Shown one piece after another: positions 13,122-25,500 of a stretch of DNA of 64,000 nt. Numbering within the stretch: position 1 is the first letter of the stretch; each line of letters starts with the position of its first letter. The position numbers and the translations under genes were made by a program. Below the pieces are notes generated by a model that saw nothing but the letters and a program-made list of their open reading frames with translations, searched no databases and had not been told where the DNA came from. Source of the stretch: Zerene cesonia (Eukaryota > Arthropoda > Insecta > Lepidoptera > Pieridae); contig NC_052109.1 in NCBI RefSeq assembly GCF_012273895.1, positions 5,594,432 to 5,658,431 of the forward strand, in the 5' to 3' direction.

Positions 13122-16100
13122 TTTGTTGCTCACTCATTCCGCCCACGCGTCATTTTTGCCTCAGCGCTACTAATCACAATTATTCAAATATGTATTAGTT
13201 GGGCTTATGTGTTACGTGTTACTTGTTACTCGTTATGTTGCGTGTCGCGAGTCACGCGTCACGTGTCACGAGTCACGTGTCACGTGTCACTTGCACTCTC
13301 GCGTGCACTCGAACCACACCTGCACATTAACAATGACGAACCGCTCGGCCTCCGAAAATGCCTAAGCATTTATTATGATAATGACAAAATAGATATATAC
13401 TGACATTTAGAAGTGACATAGTTCTTAGTAGCTAGACGTAAGGGGTATCGACGCCCAAACTAAAATTATCGATCGTCTCAAAATTCTTATAACGCTAAGC
13501 CTAAAGAGCGGTAAATATTTTGTATACACGTGTAGATATAGGTACTTGGTAAAGTAGGATCTTGGTAAAGTTTTTATATGACAGACTTCTCAACGTGACT
13601 GCAAGTGTGATGTTGTAAATATTTAGTAGTTGTTAAACAGTACAGCAGATCCGGGCGAGCTATAGCCTAAAGGTGAATGTATAGTAAACTCGTACATGTG
13701 TAATAGAAAAGTACATACGCGTATAAATTAAGAATTTCTCGTGTAGTAACTACACTACCTCGTTTCTATTCGCCCTCGGTTTTAGTGCGAGCCCAGCTCA
13801 TTGTTATATTTGCTTATTTTGCTCATTTTGTTATTTATTATTTTAGCTTTATAATTAGACAAATTTAAAGCGCAGAGTATTTTTGCGTTTTGTTTTAGAT
13901 AGATTATCGTATAACGGAATTCAATTCAGCATCCGTACCTACCGAAAACTAGTCACATATCGATGCAGTTTTAGAAAAATATTGAACAAACACGATCTGG
14001 GAATAACTCGGTATTGAAATGGTAACTACAACTTAACGAAGCACCTCAAAACGATCAATAGTGATAAATATAACACCGATATAATCTTCAAAATACAATG
14101 TCATATTTCTCGATACCTGGTTATTCACAGAAACGATATTATAAATAATATTAAAAAATAAATGGAGGGAATAATATTTTTTTACAGAAATATTAATAAA
14201 ATGCTCAAATGTTCTATATTTTACGTTGGTAATTTTATTATCTTGTTCCTGTTATTTATTCTTTATTGTATATCTGAATGTGTACTAATTTGTGAATGTA
14301 AATTATGTTGTATGAATCGATGTAAGATATTGTATGTGCGTGTACTACGTGTTGTGATAATTGTATGTTATTGTTTCAGTAATAAAGCTGAGTATTGTAG
14401 TTGTAGCTACGAACGGAGCAATCGTCCATTGCTCAATATCTCACGTTACCTTAGACCTGCCTGCAATTCTAAACTCATTTCGTCGCTGCCAAACTGAGAA
14501 CACATTGTAATAACTTTCGTGGTTGTGAACTTTCTTATTAAACTTTTCGTCTTCCTATATAAGTACTTGACGTTTTCATTCGATTTCAAGGCAGTATTCC
14601 TTTTAAAAGACATAATATTATATTTAACACACGTACGTTTGAAATTAATTTGTTGTTGAGTCGTAACGATTTTAGATTAATTGTGACAAAAGCGTTAAAC
14701 GCTCTCAGTATTATGGATTCGGGAAACGAAACGTAGAATTTTGTTAAATTATCTATAGTAGAAGTCTAAACGAGGCCGTTAAAGTGGATTAGCTCAGTTA
14801 TCGCTGGGGATATACCTACGTTATGTATTTCATTACCCGAATGGGTGGGTATATATACCTATAAATATATAAATTACCTAACTTCTGCCAACGTACAACT
14901 CTGTCGTTATATATTAAGTAGCTCTATAATGTACTTATTTTATATTAATATTAATTATAAGATGAATTTGAATAGCTATGTTGCAAACTAACTTGAGTGA
15001 TTATTTGGTTGTGTTGTATCTTAACAATATAGACAAATGTTCACATATTGTTACTAATTTTATCTTCCAATCCCTTGTGCCAAACAAATCTTAATAAATC
15101 TAGGTTGTCGTGTACAGATATAAAATATAGATTTATTTGTAACCATTATTTACCATTAAAACCAGTGTATTAAAAAGCCAAATTAGTTTAGTTAAATCGT
15201 TTTGAATGTCCCGTCTTAAATATTAACTGCGGGTGATATAAGTTTAAGTACTGCAAATGAATAAAATTTAAAAATTTAATTTTTGTATTTACCTAATTGA
15301 ATTATTTACAGTCTGCGAAATATAAATATATATAGAATCTGTATAAAAATTCGAAGTACTAGATTATTACTTTTAGATTGAATGAACTTTTTATTGATTA
15401 CTTTTAGATTGTTTTTGAACGAAATTAAACAAAATGATGGGTATGTATTGTAAATACAATTTGAAATCATTAGTTTCAGATATAGCTCTTCTTCTACAAA
15501 ATTACACATGATAATTAAGGTCAAGTCCCTCCAGAGAGATTTCTTAGCTATTAAGACTGAAGGCTACTACAAAATTTCGCTTTCATTATTTTAGACTATC
15601 GTATGTCCCTCGTGTTACGCTTCTTCCTATCGCAGTAGGTATATTATCACAGATAAGCTAATCCCATTCCATGTGCCAAAACGTACTAGTCAGGGTGTAG
15701 CTTTATAGATCACGCTATCACCTAAAGTCATTATCTATAATAATAGCAAAAATTATTCTTTTAGAATATAAAATCGCGACATTTAGATTTCATTAGAAAC
15801 TCTAAACGAATAAATAGTAGCGAAAATGTTGAAATAAGTATTAAATTATTTATAAGATCAATTGATAAATAGAGTGAACTATCTTATTTCAATTTAAACA
15901 TAGAAGTGCCTTACAATTTTATTTTTGTACTATTATTATTTTGTTTGTTTTAATTAAAAAGAATACGAAGCACTGTAAAATTGCATTTATTACATACTCT
16001 GCGGCCGCTCTGCTGGCTCAGAGTGAGTACTACAGACGTGATCGGCCTTAGTTCTACTAATACTTATATTGTCTACAAAATATACTGATATCTCTAAGTC

Positions 16101-17100
16101 TTGAAATTTATATTAAGGAAATATTAAAAATATACACACATCGACGACAAAATAAGGATACAATAAATACATGTCAATTTACTACGTTAACCACTGAAGT
16201 GAAAGTTTACCTTTATTAAATGTAAAATTAAATAATTTTAGGAAACAAAAACCAAGTTTAAGTTTATTCTAATATTAAATTCTTCCATCGTTTACCACTG
16301 TTCTATCTAAAATCTATTTCCCCGCTTAGTAACCTTATTCGTTGCTCTTGTAGCAAATGTGTGTAATTGTATATATTTATGTATTTTATATATTTGTGTC
16401 ATAATGTACTCATTCATAATACCTAATATTGCTATATATTGTAATGATATTTTGTAATTTAAGTGAATTATATTCTTCTAATTTTGTATCGAAAATTTGT
16501 ACGAAGGAATATCCTTCAATGCCATAGAGTGTTACCACTTCATAAACTTACAAATTTAACACCATCGAAAGCATTTAAATAATGAATAATATTTCGCTTC
16601 CTGTGTGGAACGCATCCGGGGAATTGCATTCACCGGCACGTTTATTTACGTGGTAGCACTGTATCAAAATAATACGTACTTAATACGTTTAGTGTAATAG
16701 TAGAATGTACATGAAACGTGCCAAATGCACGATAATTTGATATTACACTCTGTGTTGTGATTTTGAACGTTCTGTAAATTACAAATCTTTGAAATACTAT
16801 GAAAAATTGTAGGACCTTTTAGATTAGCACAATTCTTCGCGTAGACATGTTAGGTCATTTAATATATGAGCATTTAGATTAAACATTATAGGTAATGATC
16901 GAAAGATGTAAATGTATTAATTATAAATTCTAGATTCATTGTTATATTGAATGTGATGATTTGTAATGAACAACGACTAAGCTCGAGTCCTGTCCCTCTC
17001 CCTCTGGGCGACTTCACAACTTCGCATATCCTTGAAACAATAAGTAATTAAATAAAACTATAACATATATATTGATAAATTTATTAGGGTAACTAATTTT
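13122..17100 (+). other. 3' untranslated region / downstream flank of the ELM2-SANT gene
   Basis: AT-rich, no coding potential that I can support. It carries a CACGTG array (13243-13290), a let-7 type seed match CTACCTC (13755-13761), and Pumilio-type elements TGTAAATA (13614-13621) and TGTATATA (16368-16375). An AATAAA at about 14382 is the first strong poly(A) signal candidate, but the true transcript end is not fixed by sequence. Confidence 0.4.
13243..13290 (+). repeat. Short tandem CACGTG-rich array
   Basis: A degenerate 7-9 bp repeat built on GTCACGTGT, about 150 bp after the stop codon. It contains three perfect CACGTG palindromes at 13260-13265, 13274-13279 and 13281-13286. The repeat is imperfect upstream, where it grades into GTTACGTGT and CGAGTCACGCG. 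Confidence 0.7.
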
Positions 17101-19455
17101 TTAAGACAATGACTATTACGTGATCTTTTAGATTGTCTTTATTAATAAATATTTGGTGAAGGTTTTGTCAACTTGTTTTTCTATTTCAACCCCGTTTCCC
17201 CCGTTTTCAGGTATTTTCATTTAAAAAATAAAACATTATTTTGGTGGCATATTTGTGCGTCCTTAATATATCACAAGAAATATTCATGCGCTCATGCTAT
17301 GAGCATGGGCTCTGAGCCTACCATATTATTATTATTATTAGGGCTTATATATAATAAATAAAAATCAGTCATCATCATCAGCTGTTTAATCAGAACACAT
17401 TGTAAAGTACAATAGCATCTTATCTAGACTATAAACCTCTGTCACAATAAGAAAACAATATAGTGCTGTGCAACAATAAAATTAAACAACATAATATTCA
17501 TAATAAGAGTCAGTTGCGAGAATTGAAAACTTAAACACGCACACAAGAAGTCAATGCATGAAAAACTAAACGACCTTTTATATGCACTGGTCGAAAAAGA
17601 AACGACTATTAGAATGTTTCAAGCTACCTTAATCCTCTCTTATGTATGTAATGAGTGGTATTGTATTTCACTGATCTTAACGAGTATAGTAACTATATTA
17701 GACTCCACTCCTCAGACGAAGAAACTCAATCTCTTTATCTCTTTGGTGGTAATAGCGCTATAACATAATATGCAATGCATTCCTTGTATATTTCGCTATA
17801 AGAGCTGGAATTGCACTTTTTCCGTCCACAACTGCACAGCAATACAAAACATATTTAAGTATGCTAAGTACATAAAAGTAAAAGCTAATCTCGATTGAAC
17901 ATAGACCAGTGCACTGAAATAATTAACACCTATTCAAAAAGCCTTCATTTTCCATATCATTGAGATAAGTACCTGTATATTTATCGTTTAAGCGGACAGT
18001 TTAGGTACATAACAAATATTTAAAAATTTCCTTCCATTAAAAGTAGATTCTAGCTACTTTATATATTATTTAGTACCTTTGGAGTAAGTTTTCGTGTTTG
18101 TTTTCCATCAAGTCATTTTGAAAAGTTAAGAATTTTGAATTTATTTTAATTCGAAAAAGTGACACATACTTAACCATTTATAAAATGGGAATCTTAAAAG
18201 TGAGTGTTGAAAAGTGAGTAGTACAATATAATGGTTATGAAAAACATTATGGAACAATATTCAACTATTTAATTAACATACAAATGGACGTCGTAATCAC
18301 GTACACTAAACTAGGAGTGGAGAACCGTCACGATACAAACAATCAAATTATAAGAGTATAATGGCAGAAGAATTAATTACCTCGAGATGTATGAAAAAAC
18401 ATGAATCTAATGCGGCAGTTAAAAGAAGGCATAAAGGTTCGATTCAGGTTCTCCAAACCCGCACTAACACACTTTGCACTATAAATAATATCGACTACAT
18501 GGCCATTTAGATTTTTCTATAATAAAATCAATAGCATACAACATTGTTTCCTCGAAAAACACCGATCGTAATTGTGCTTTTAGAGTTCAAATTGTGCCTT
18601 TAGAATAGAGATATAACATTAAATAAATAGATAAGAAATGCAAGTTAATATTCAAATAAAAACACAAGCTGCAAAAATTAAAGAATTCATTGAGACCACG
18701 TAATCGATAGAAATTTTTTATTAAAATCAAAAACAATCGCCTAAAAATTTAAGAAACACGATATCTAATGGACTTAATACACATAATTGGTGTCAGTCAC
18801 GTAGTTTAAAACATTATCAGTGGTAATGATGCCCGCCACAAGTTATATTATCGATCCGAATATATCTACAAGATATTAATAATTTTATATAGTGACAACA
18901 AACTAGATAGCATACAATTCATAACATATTTGGCCAAATCATTTGTAATATTCCTAAGGGGCTTTTTTGAGAAAAAATACATATCATTATAATTTAACTG
19001 AAATTGTTGAAAATGTAAAATTACTTTATTTTACAGGGTAAATCTCTCATGATGTTTTTACAAGTTCCAAATCAGTTTTCATACAAAAATATGTTTGATA
19101 AGAATTAGTACATGGTAATGCAGTAAGTCACACTATTGGCAATATTTATATGTACAATACAAAGAAGTGTACTACTTAGTTTTAAACGAATATATTCCTG
19201 AAAACCTTGCGTTATAAAACACCCGCATAGTGTTAGTTATTCATGAAATTACAATCCAATTTATCGCTATGTGTTACCTACGAGGAAAATCATCAAACAC
19301 GTGTACAAGATTTCTCTCATTCGTCTGGCTTCAGAAGTGCTACTTGATTAAAACAATTTGAGTCTCTCCACTCCGCTAAATAAAAACACGTGTAGTAAAT
19401 AAAACATTCAACTATAAAATGATTTGATACATCCAGATGTTAAATTGAAATGAGT
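17100..19455. other. Convergent intergenic region
   Basis: AT-rich sequence between the 3' ends of the ELM2-SANT gene and STT3B. I see no gene, RNA gene or clear repeat; short open frames here have no recognisable content. Confidence 0.5.
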
Positions 19456-19461
19456 TTTATT
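19456..19461 (-). terminator. Candidate STT3B poly(A) signal
   Basis: TTTATT on the + strand gives AATAAA on the - strand about 120 bp after the STT3B stop codon at 19580. It is the first canonical signal downstream; usage is not proven. Confidence 0.4.
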
Positions 19462-19579
19462 TTCATCAAAATAAGAAGCACTTAAGCTTGGAATCATGGA
19501 ATGGTTAATTGTACAAGTTGTTTGATGACACGATCTTAGCGCCGCATCTACCACTGATAACTCTTAACTAGGCTCGAGG

Positions 19580-22500
19580 TCACTCCAACCTCGTCATTTT
19601 CTTACCTTTCACAACTGTTGGCTTGTTTTTAAGCAGACCTTTTCTTCTTTTAGATGTCTGTCAAAAGAAATAATGCTTCTTTACATTTCTATTTACTTGA
19701 AAAACTAACTATTCCATATTTTTTTTTTTTTAGAATATTATATGACTTATAAACGTGAAACTATGGAACATTTTCTGTTTGACAAATTTTAATCCATGCA
19801 TGAAGATAAAGATTTAAACGTTCATGTTTATAATGTTAATTGATGTGCAATAGAAATAATGGAATAAAAACTGATTTGCACAATGAATGAAGCTTCCATT
19901 ATGTTACTATGAAATACATAAATTATTCAATAAAGAAAAAACAAAATACGCTTGCACATGAACAAAAACACATTCACAATACATTCATGCAACATAAATA
20001 GAACAAAAAAGAACAAACAATTTTTTTTTTTTTTTCACTGAATTTGCATTTGTCTCCGTAGATCGTTTTTTTATAGAAATAAAAAGGAACTAATAAACAG
20101 CTACAAATACATTTTACTATACCATGGATCCTACATCATACGCAAGCTGCAACCGAAAATAAATTTCCCGCTTACACGTTATGACTTCGACATGATAAAC
20201 AGTATTATTAAAAAACAAATCGACTTGAAATATAACCGCAAGAATGTTACGTCTACTGGAGAGTATATAGAATTCAAAATATCACAAAATCGATGAAAAT
20301 GAAAAATGATTATTGAAGATAGTCATTTGAATTGTTCAAAAGCTTCAACCTAATAGGACACACAAGACTCCACACAGAAAAACAGACATATACAAACCGG
20401 GGTTTAATTTGTTTATTCTCTCGCAACTATTGCTGGGACCTCGCCTAAGACAATTTTGTAATTAGAAAATTATCTAGTTTACACTACACATTTATCTACA
20501 TATGTGTTTAAACATATAACATTAAGTCAAATATTAAAAAAAGTGTTTAATTTTTTTTCTGCATTTGGGTAAAAGAAAACATTGCTTCTGTATTACTAAA
20601 ACTACACATTAAAAGGTTAGAAAATAGTTTCATAAGTGTAAGAGTTTTACCTTTTTGGAGATAGCATTGTTAGTGGATATTGTCCTCTTGGCTAGAGGCA
20701 GCCGAGGACGATTGAACTCATCCGGCTTCTTCACTCTGAAATTGTTTTCATTTTATTTTAATTTAAAAGTTAAGTGCAGGAAGAACAAATCGATCGCTCG
20801 TCTCTAATGTGTTTCGAAATATTTTATTTTATGAACTTGTAATCCTACTAATATTATAAATGCGAAAGTTTGTAAGGATGTGTGTGTGTTTGTTGCTCTT
20901 TCACGCAAAAAAAACTACTGAACCGATTGCAATGAATTTGGTACGTAGACAGCCGGACAACTGGAATAACATAAAGGCAGCTTTTTACCACGATATTCCT
21001 ACGGGATACAGACTTACGCGGGTGAAACCGCGGGGTGCAGCTAGTACATTTATATGCTTGTCCAGACTTTCGTTCGCGAACGTTTCGTCATCGTATAAGT
21101 ATATGCAAGTGCACGTGTTGTCTAGTACCTATATAGGGAGTCCCGCTTATATATTTTTTACACATTCGCGTTTGCAAAACTTTAAGTACCATTGAGAATT
21201 ACTGGTACGACTCCATGTATACATATGTATGGCTGCGTACGTTTATACTTTTACTCTTTTGTGTGCGTGCGCATGTGTAGATGTGCGTGTGCGTGTGTGT
21301 AGGTGTGCGTTTATGTTTGTGTGTGTGTGTTTACCTGTATATCCTAACGAGCCAATGCTCGGTGGTGTAGGCTTCCTCAAGGTAGGTGAGTTTGAAACCG
21401 CGGTTGCCGGGCAACGCGTTGCGCGTGCGGTCGTAGCCCGGCGGACTGCCGCCAGAGTCGTATCTGTTGCGATTCAAAGAAAATTCAAATTTCTATTTTA
21501 TAATCTGTTTGATATTGACAATATATGTTCAAAAAATTATAAAACCTAAACCTATTTTTTTATTTTTATATGAACATCTGTTACATAGTACAAATAATAA
21601 CAAAAAAATAAGTTCGTTTACTAAACATAATTTGCTGTTGCTGTTTGGTCAAGCAGATTAAATTATATAGTTACCTAAGCACTATTTAGCAATGGATAAA
21701 GTTATTATTATTTACCTATAATATGATAGCTTGTACATTAAACAATTTAACATAGTCTTGGAACCTTCCGCATCTACCCTATATTCCCCTCTCTCTGTGA
21801 AATAATCAGCTTCCTGAAACAAAACAGGATAATATATAAACAATACGCATAAACAGTAATTAATTCGTATCATAATCACAACCTTTTAGAGCATTCTTAA
21901 TACGAATAATTTCTGGTAAGGAACTCAGAGCTTCTGTACTGTAACGCCCACGCGATACCAAAAAACCATATAGCAGCTCATATATATAATTAATTACCAA
22001 GTTGTTTCCATATTTTCTCTAAAATACAATGAATACTACAGTAGTGAGACTTTCTGCCTGTTCCTGTCTACTTCGATATCATGCTTGACCTCACAAAGTA
22101 AACCTTTACAGCGAACCACACACAGAGAGTGTATGTATTTTATTTCTTTATACTCTTATATTTACTTTTTAACTTAACCAGGGTGCCTGGCAGATATTGC
22201 TATTTAGCAATAAGGCCGTCGTTTATACGAAATATTAGCCAGTAACCATTTTGTACAAGGTTCACTTTATTTATTTTTTTCCACAATAAAGAGCATCACA
22301 TATAAATAAGTAACAAAAAGGTGCACCCACGTGTATATCCTTGGGGTGCTCCCCCTCGGCGATGCGCACCATCCAGATGAACTTGTTGATGTCGTCCCCC
22401 GAGTAGCCGATGGCGCCGCCGAAGATGACCAGCACGTAGTCCACGTCGAGGCGCGTCATGATGGCGTGCGCGGCGCTCTCGTTGCTCGCCATCGCCTTGC

Positions 22501-25500
22501 CCACCAGCGCTATGTGCGAGTTGTTCCACGTGTTGTTGTCCACCAGCGTCGTGCGGTTGCCCATGCCCGCTATCTGCCCACGACCGTAAGCCGTTTTAGA
22601 TGTATGCATACACCGTCAAATTGTAAACACCGTTCGATTGTAGTATACTAGCTTTTGCATGCGCTAAATTCGGGGTACCCCCCCCCCTCAAGCTCTTTTT
22701 TTCCCCTTCCTTTTGAATCACTATCTATATAAAACGTTGCTTAACTGTTAAGATCTAAACATATTATACTACGTAGTAGTCACGCGAGATTGTAATCCGG
22801 CGAAATGTGTGATCCGTAACGTACATTCGACTTACAATTTAATGCTCTGTCGACGCGTAACCTGCACCTGAGTAACGTTTGGGAAGAGTAAATTGTTGGC
22901 ATAATGCGTAAATGCAATATATTCGCATTATAGCCTAACAGAAACTTATGCGTTTCAATGCAAGCGAATGTTACGCATCATAATTTGTCACACACAGTTT
23001 GAAATCTAGCGAATTATATTATTTAATCTATTTTTGTTATCTTAAGGCGACATATGACGTGTGAAGAATGGCCATATTAATTTAAAAAAAATCCATCATT
23101 TCAATAACGATCTTTGTAATCTTATTAACAACGTAATAAAATATTACAGTAAGAGACAATAAATACCTGATAACCATAATCCCACCAAGACATAACTCTA
23201 GCATCTTCAGCCGTGTTTTGTGACAACCAACCGTAAGCCTCTCTGAAGTCATCCAATATCCTTCTTGATCTACGGATAAAATTATTAAGCAGATTAGATA
23301 TACTGCACAAACACCCCATTGATGTAAATGAATTTGACGTGTATGGAATGATCTCTCAATGCAGGTACATAAATTATAAAAGTCGCTTTTTGTCCCCTTT
23401 AACATCGATTATTGTTTTTACTTTACAATGTAAAGCTAACATGTAAGTGTTTATGTTCATTATTAGTTCACACATTCAGAATTGACATTTCACATATATT
23501 ACATTATACATATTTTTTCATAGTGCAAACACATAGAAAAGGAAATAGACACTCACCCGTCATTACCATAGCTCGCCAGCACAATACTAGGGCTGGAGTA
23601 CGCGTTAGAGGTGGCCCAAGTGCAGTGAACGGAGAACAACATCAGCAGTATCATAAAAGCAATGACTGTTCCGGGCCGAGCATACAGTCCCAACCCCTGA
23701 TCCTGAACCTGTGTGGGCTCCTGGATACGCTTCTTGGTTTTACTGGCCTGGATACAGATGCTTAATTTAATATACATTATTATCTATGGTCCTATTGAAA
23801 TGACTCTGAATACAGAATTTCTTAAGCGTATAATTTTCAATATAAAAGTGTGATAAAGGACGGGTTACACTATCGAAAAAAGAATTTAAAGAATAACGTT
23901 CTAGGTTTTCTGGTCAAGTTGATAGTTCTCCTTTTAATATTGGTCAAGATTATAATATTTTAATTAAATAACTTTTATTTAAATCCTGTTAATTTCTATT
24001 GTACTGCTGACAAATGTTTTTTTGTGTAAAGAGCCTATCAGACACCAACCCAANNNNNNNNNNNNNNNNNNNNNNNNNNNNNNNNNNNNNNNNNNNNNNN
24101 NNNNNNNNNNNNNNNNNNNNNNNNNNNNNNNNNNNNNNNNNNNNNNNNNNNNNNNNNNNNNNNNNNNNNNNNNNNNNNNNNNNNNNNNNNNNNNNNNNNN
24201 NNNNNNNNNNNNNNNNNNNNNNNNNNNNNNNNNNNNNNNNNNNNNNNNNNNNNNNNNNNNNNNNNNNNNNNNNNNNNNNNNNNNNNNNNNNNNNNNNNNN
24301 NNNNNNNNNNNNNNNNNNNNNNNNNNNNNNNNNNNNNNNNNNNNNNNNNNNNNNNNNNNNNNNNNNNNNNNNNNNNNNNNNNNNNNNNNNNNNNNNNNNN
24401 NNNNNNNNNNNNNNNNNNNNNNNNNNNNNNNNNNNNNNNNNNNNNNNNNNNNNNNNNNNNNNNNNNNNNNNNNNNNNNNNNNNNNNNNNNNNNNNNNNNN
24501 NNNNNNNNNNNNNNNNNNNNNNNNNNNNNNNNNNNNNNNNNNNNNNNNNNNNNNNNNNNNNNNNNNNNNNNNNNNNNNNNNNNNNNNNNNNNNNNNNNNN
24601 NNNNNNNNNNNNNNNNNNNNNNNNNNNNNNNNNNNNNNNNNNNNNNNNNNNNNNNNNNNNNNNNNNNNNNNNNNNNNNNNNNNNNNNNNNNNNNNNNNNN
24701 NNNNNNNNNNNNNNNNNNNNNNNNNNNNNNNNNNNNNNNNNNNNNNNNNNNNNNNNNNNNNNNNNNNNNNNNNNNNNNNNNNNNNNNNNNNNNNNNNNNN
24801 NNNNNNNNNNNNNNNNNNNNNNNNNNNNNNNNNNNNNNNNNNNNNNNNNNNNNNNNNNNNNNNNNNNNNNNNNNNNNNNNNNNNNNNNNNNNNNNNNNNN
24901 NNNNNNNNNNNNNNNNNNNNNNNNNNNNNNNNNNNNNNNNNNNNNNNNNNNNNNNNNNNNNNNNNNNNNNNNNNNNNNNNNNNNNNNNNNNNNNNNNNNN
25001 NNNNNNNNNNNNNNNNNNNNNNNNNNNNNNNNNNNNNNNNNNNNNNNNNNNNNGAATAATTACATAGATAAATTCGTTTTTTAAACTGTATATAATCAAT
25101 TTTTTTTTAAGTATGAATATTGATTACAGCCGTACAATCAATTGTACTAGTAACATAAAAATGTCATTACATTGGGATCAATAAAATACTACAATCAATA
25201 AATTAAACAAAAAAAAGTCCATGTAGTATAAGTTCTAAAAACTTTAATGTATCCCATACCCATACACATGAGTTGATGATTATTTTGATGATGATAGCAT
25301 ACATACCTTATCATAAAGATTCTTTGATTCTTCACTTTCAGCATTCACCACTGGTAGTTCGTCCTCCTTCAGCACTAGATCCAATATAATCGAAAAAGCG
25401 ATCCCGGCCAGCACGCACACCACCGGAGTGAGTGTTAGCATCAGCCGCACCATCACACCAGCGAAGTATACCGCACTTAAGGCGTATAGCGCGACTGGAA

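Noticed and set aside
14162..14497. 111-codon open frame in the flank of the ELM2-SANT gene
   Set aside because: Composition is that of translated AT-rich DNA (Ile, Cys, Tyr runs), it has no recognisable domain, and it lies in a presumed 3' UTR.
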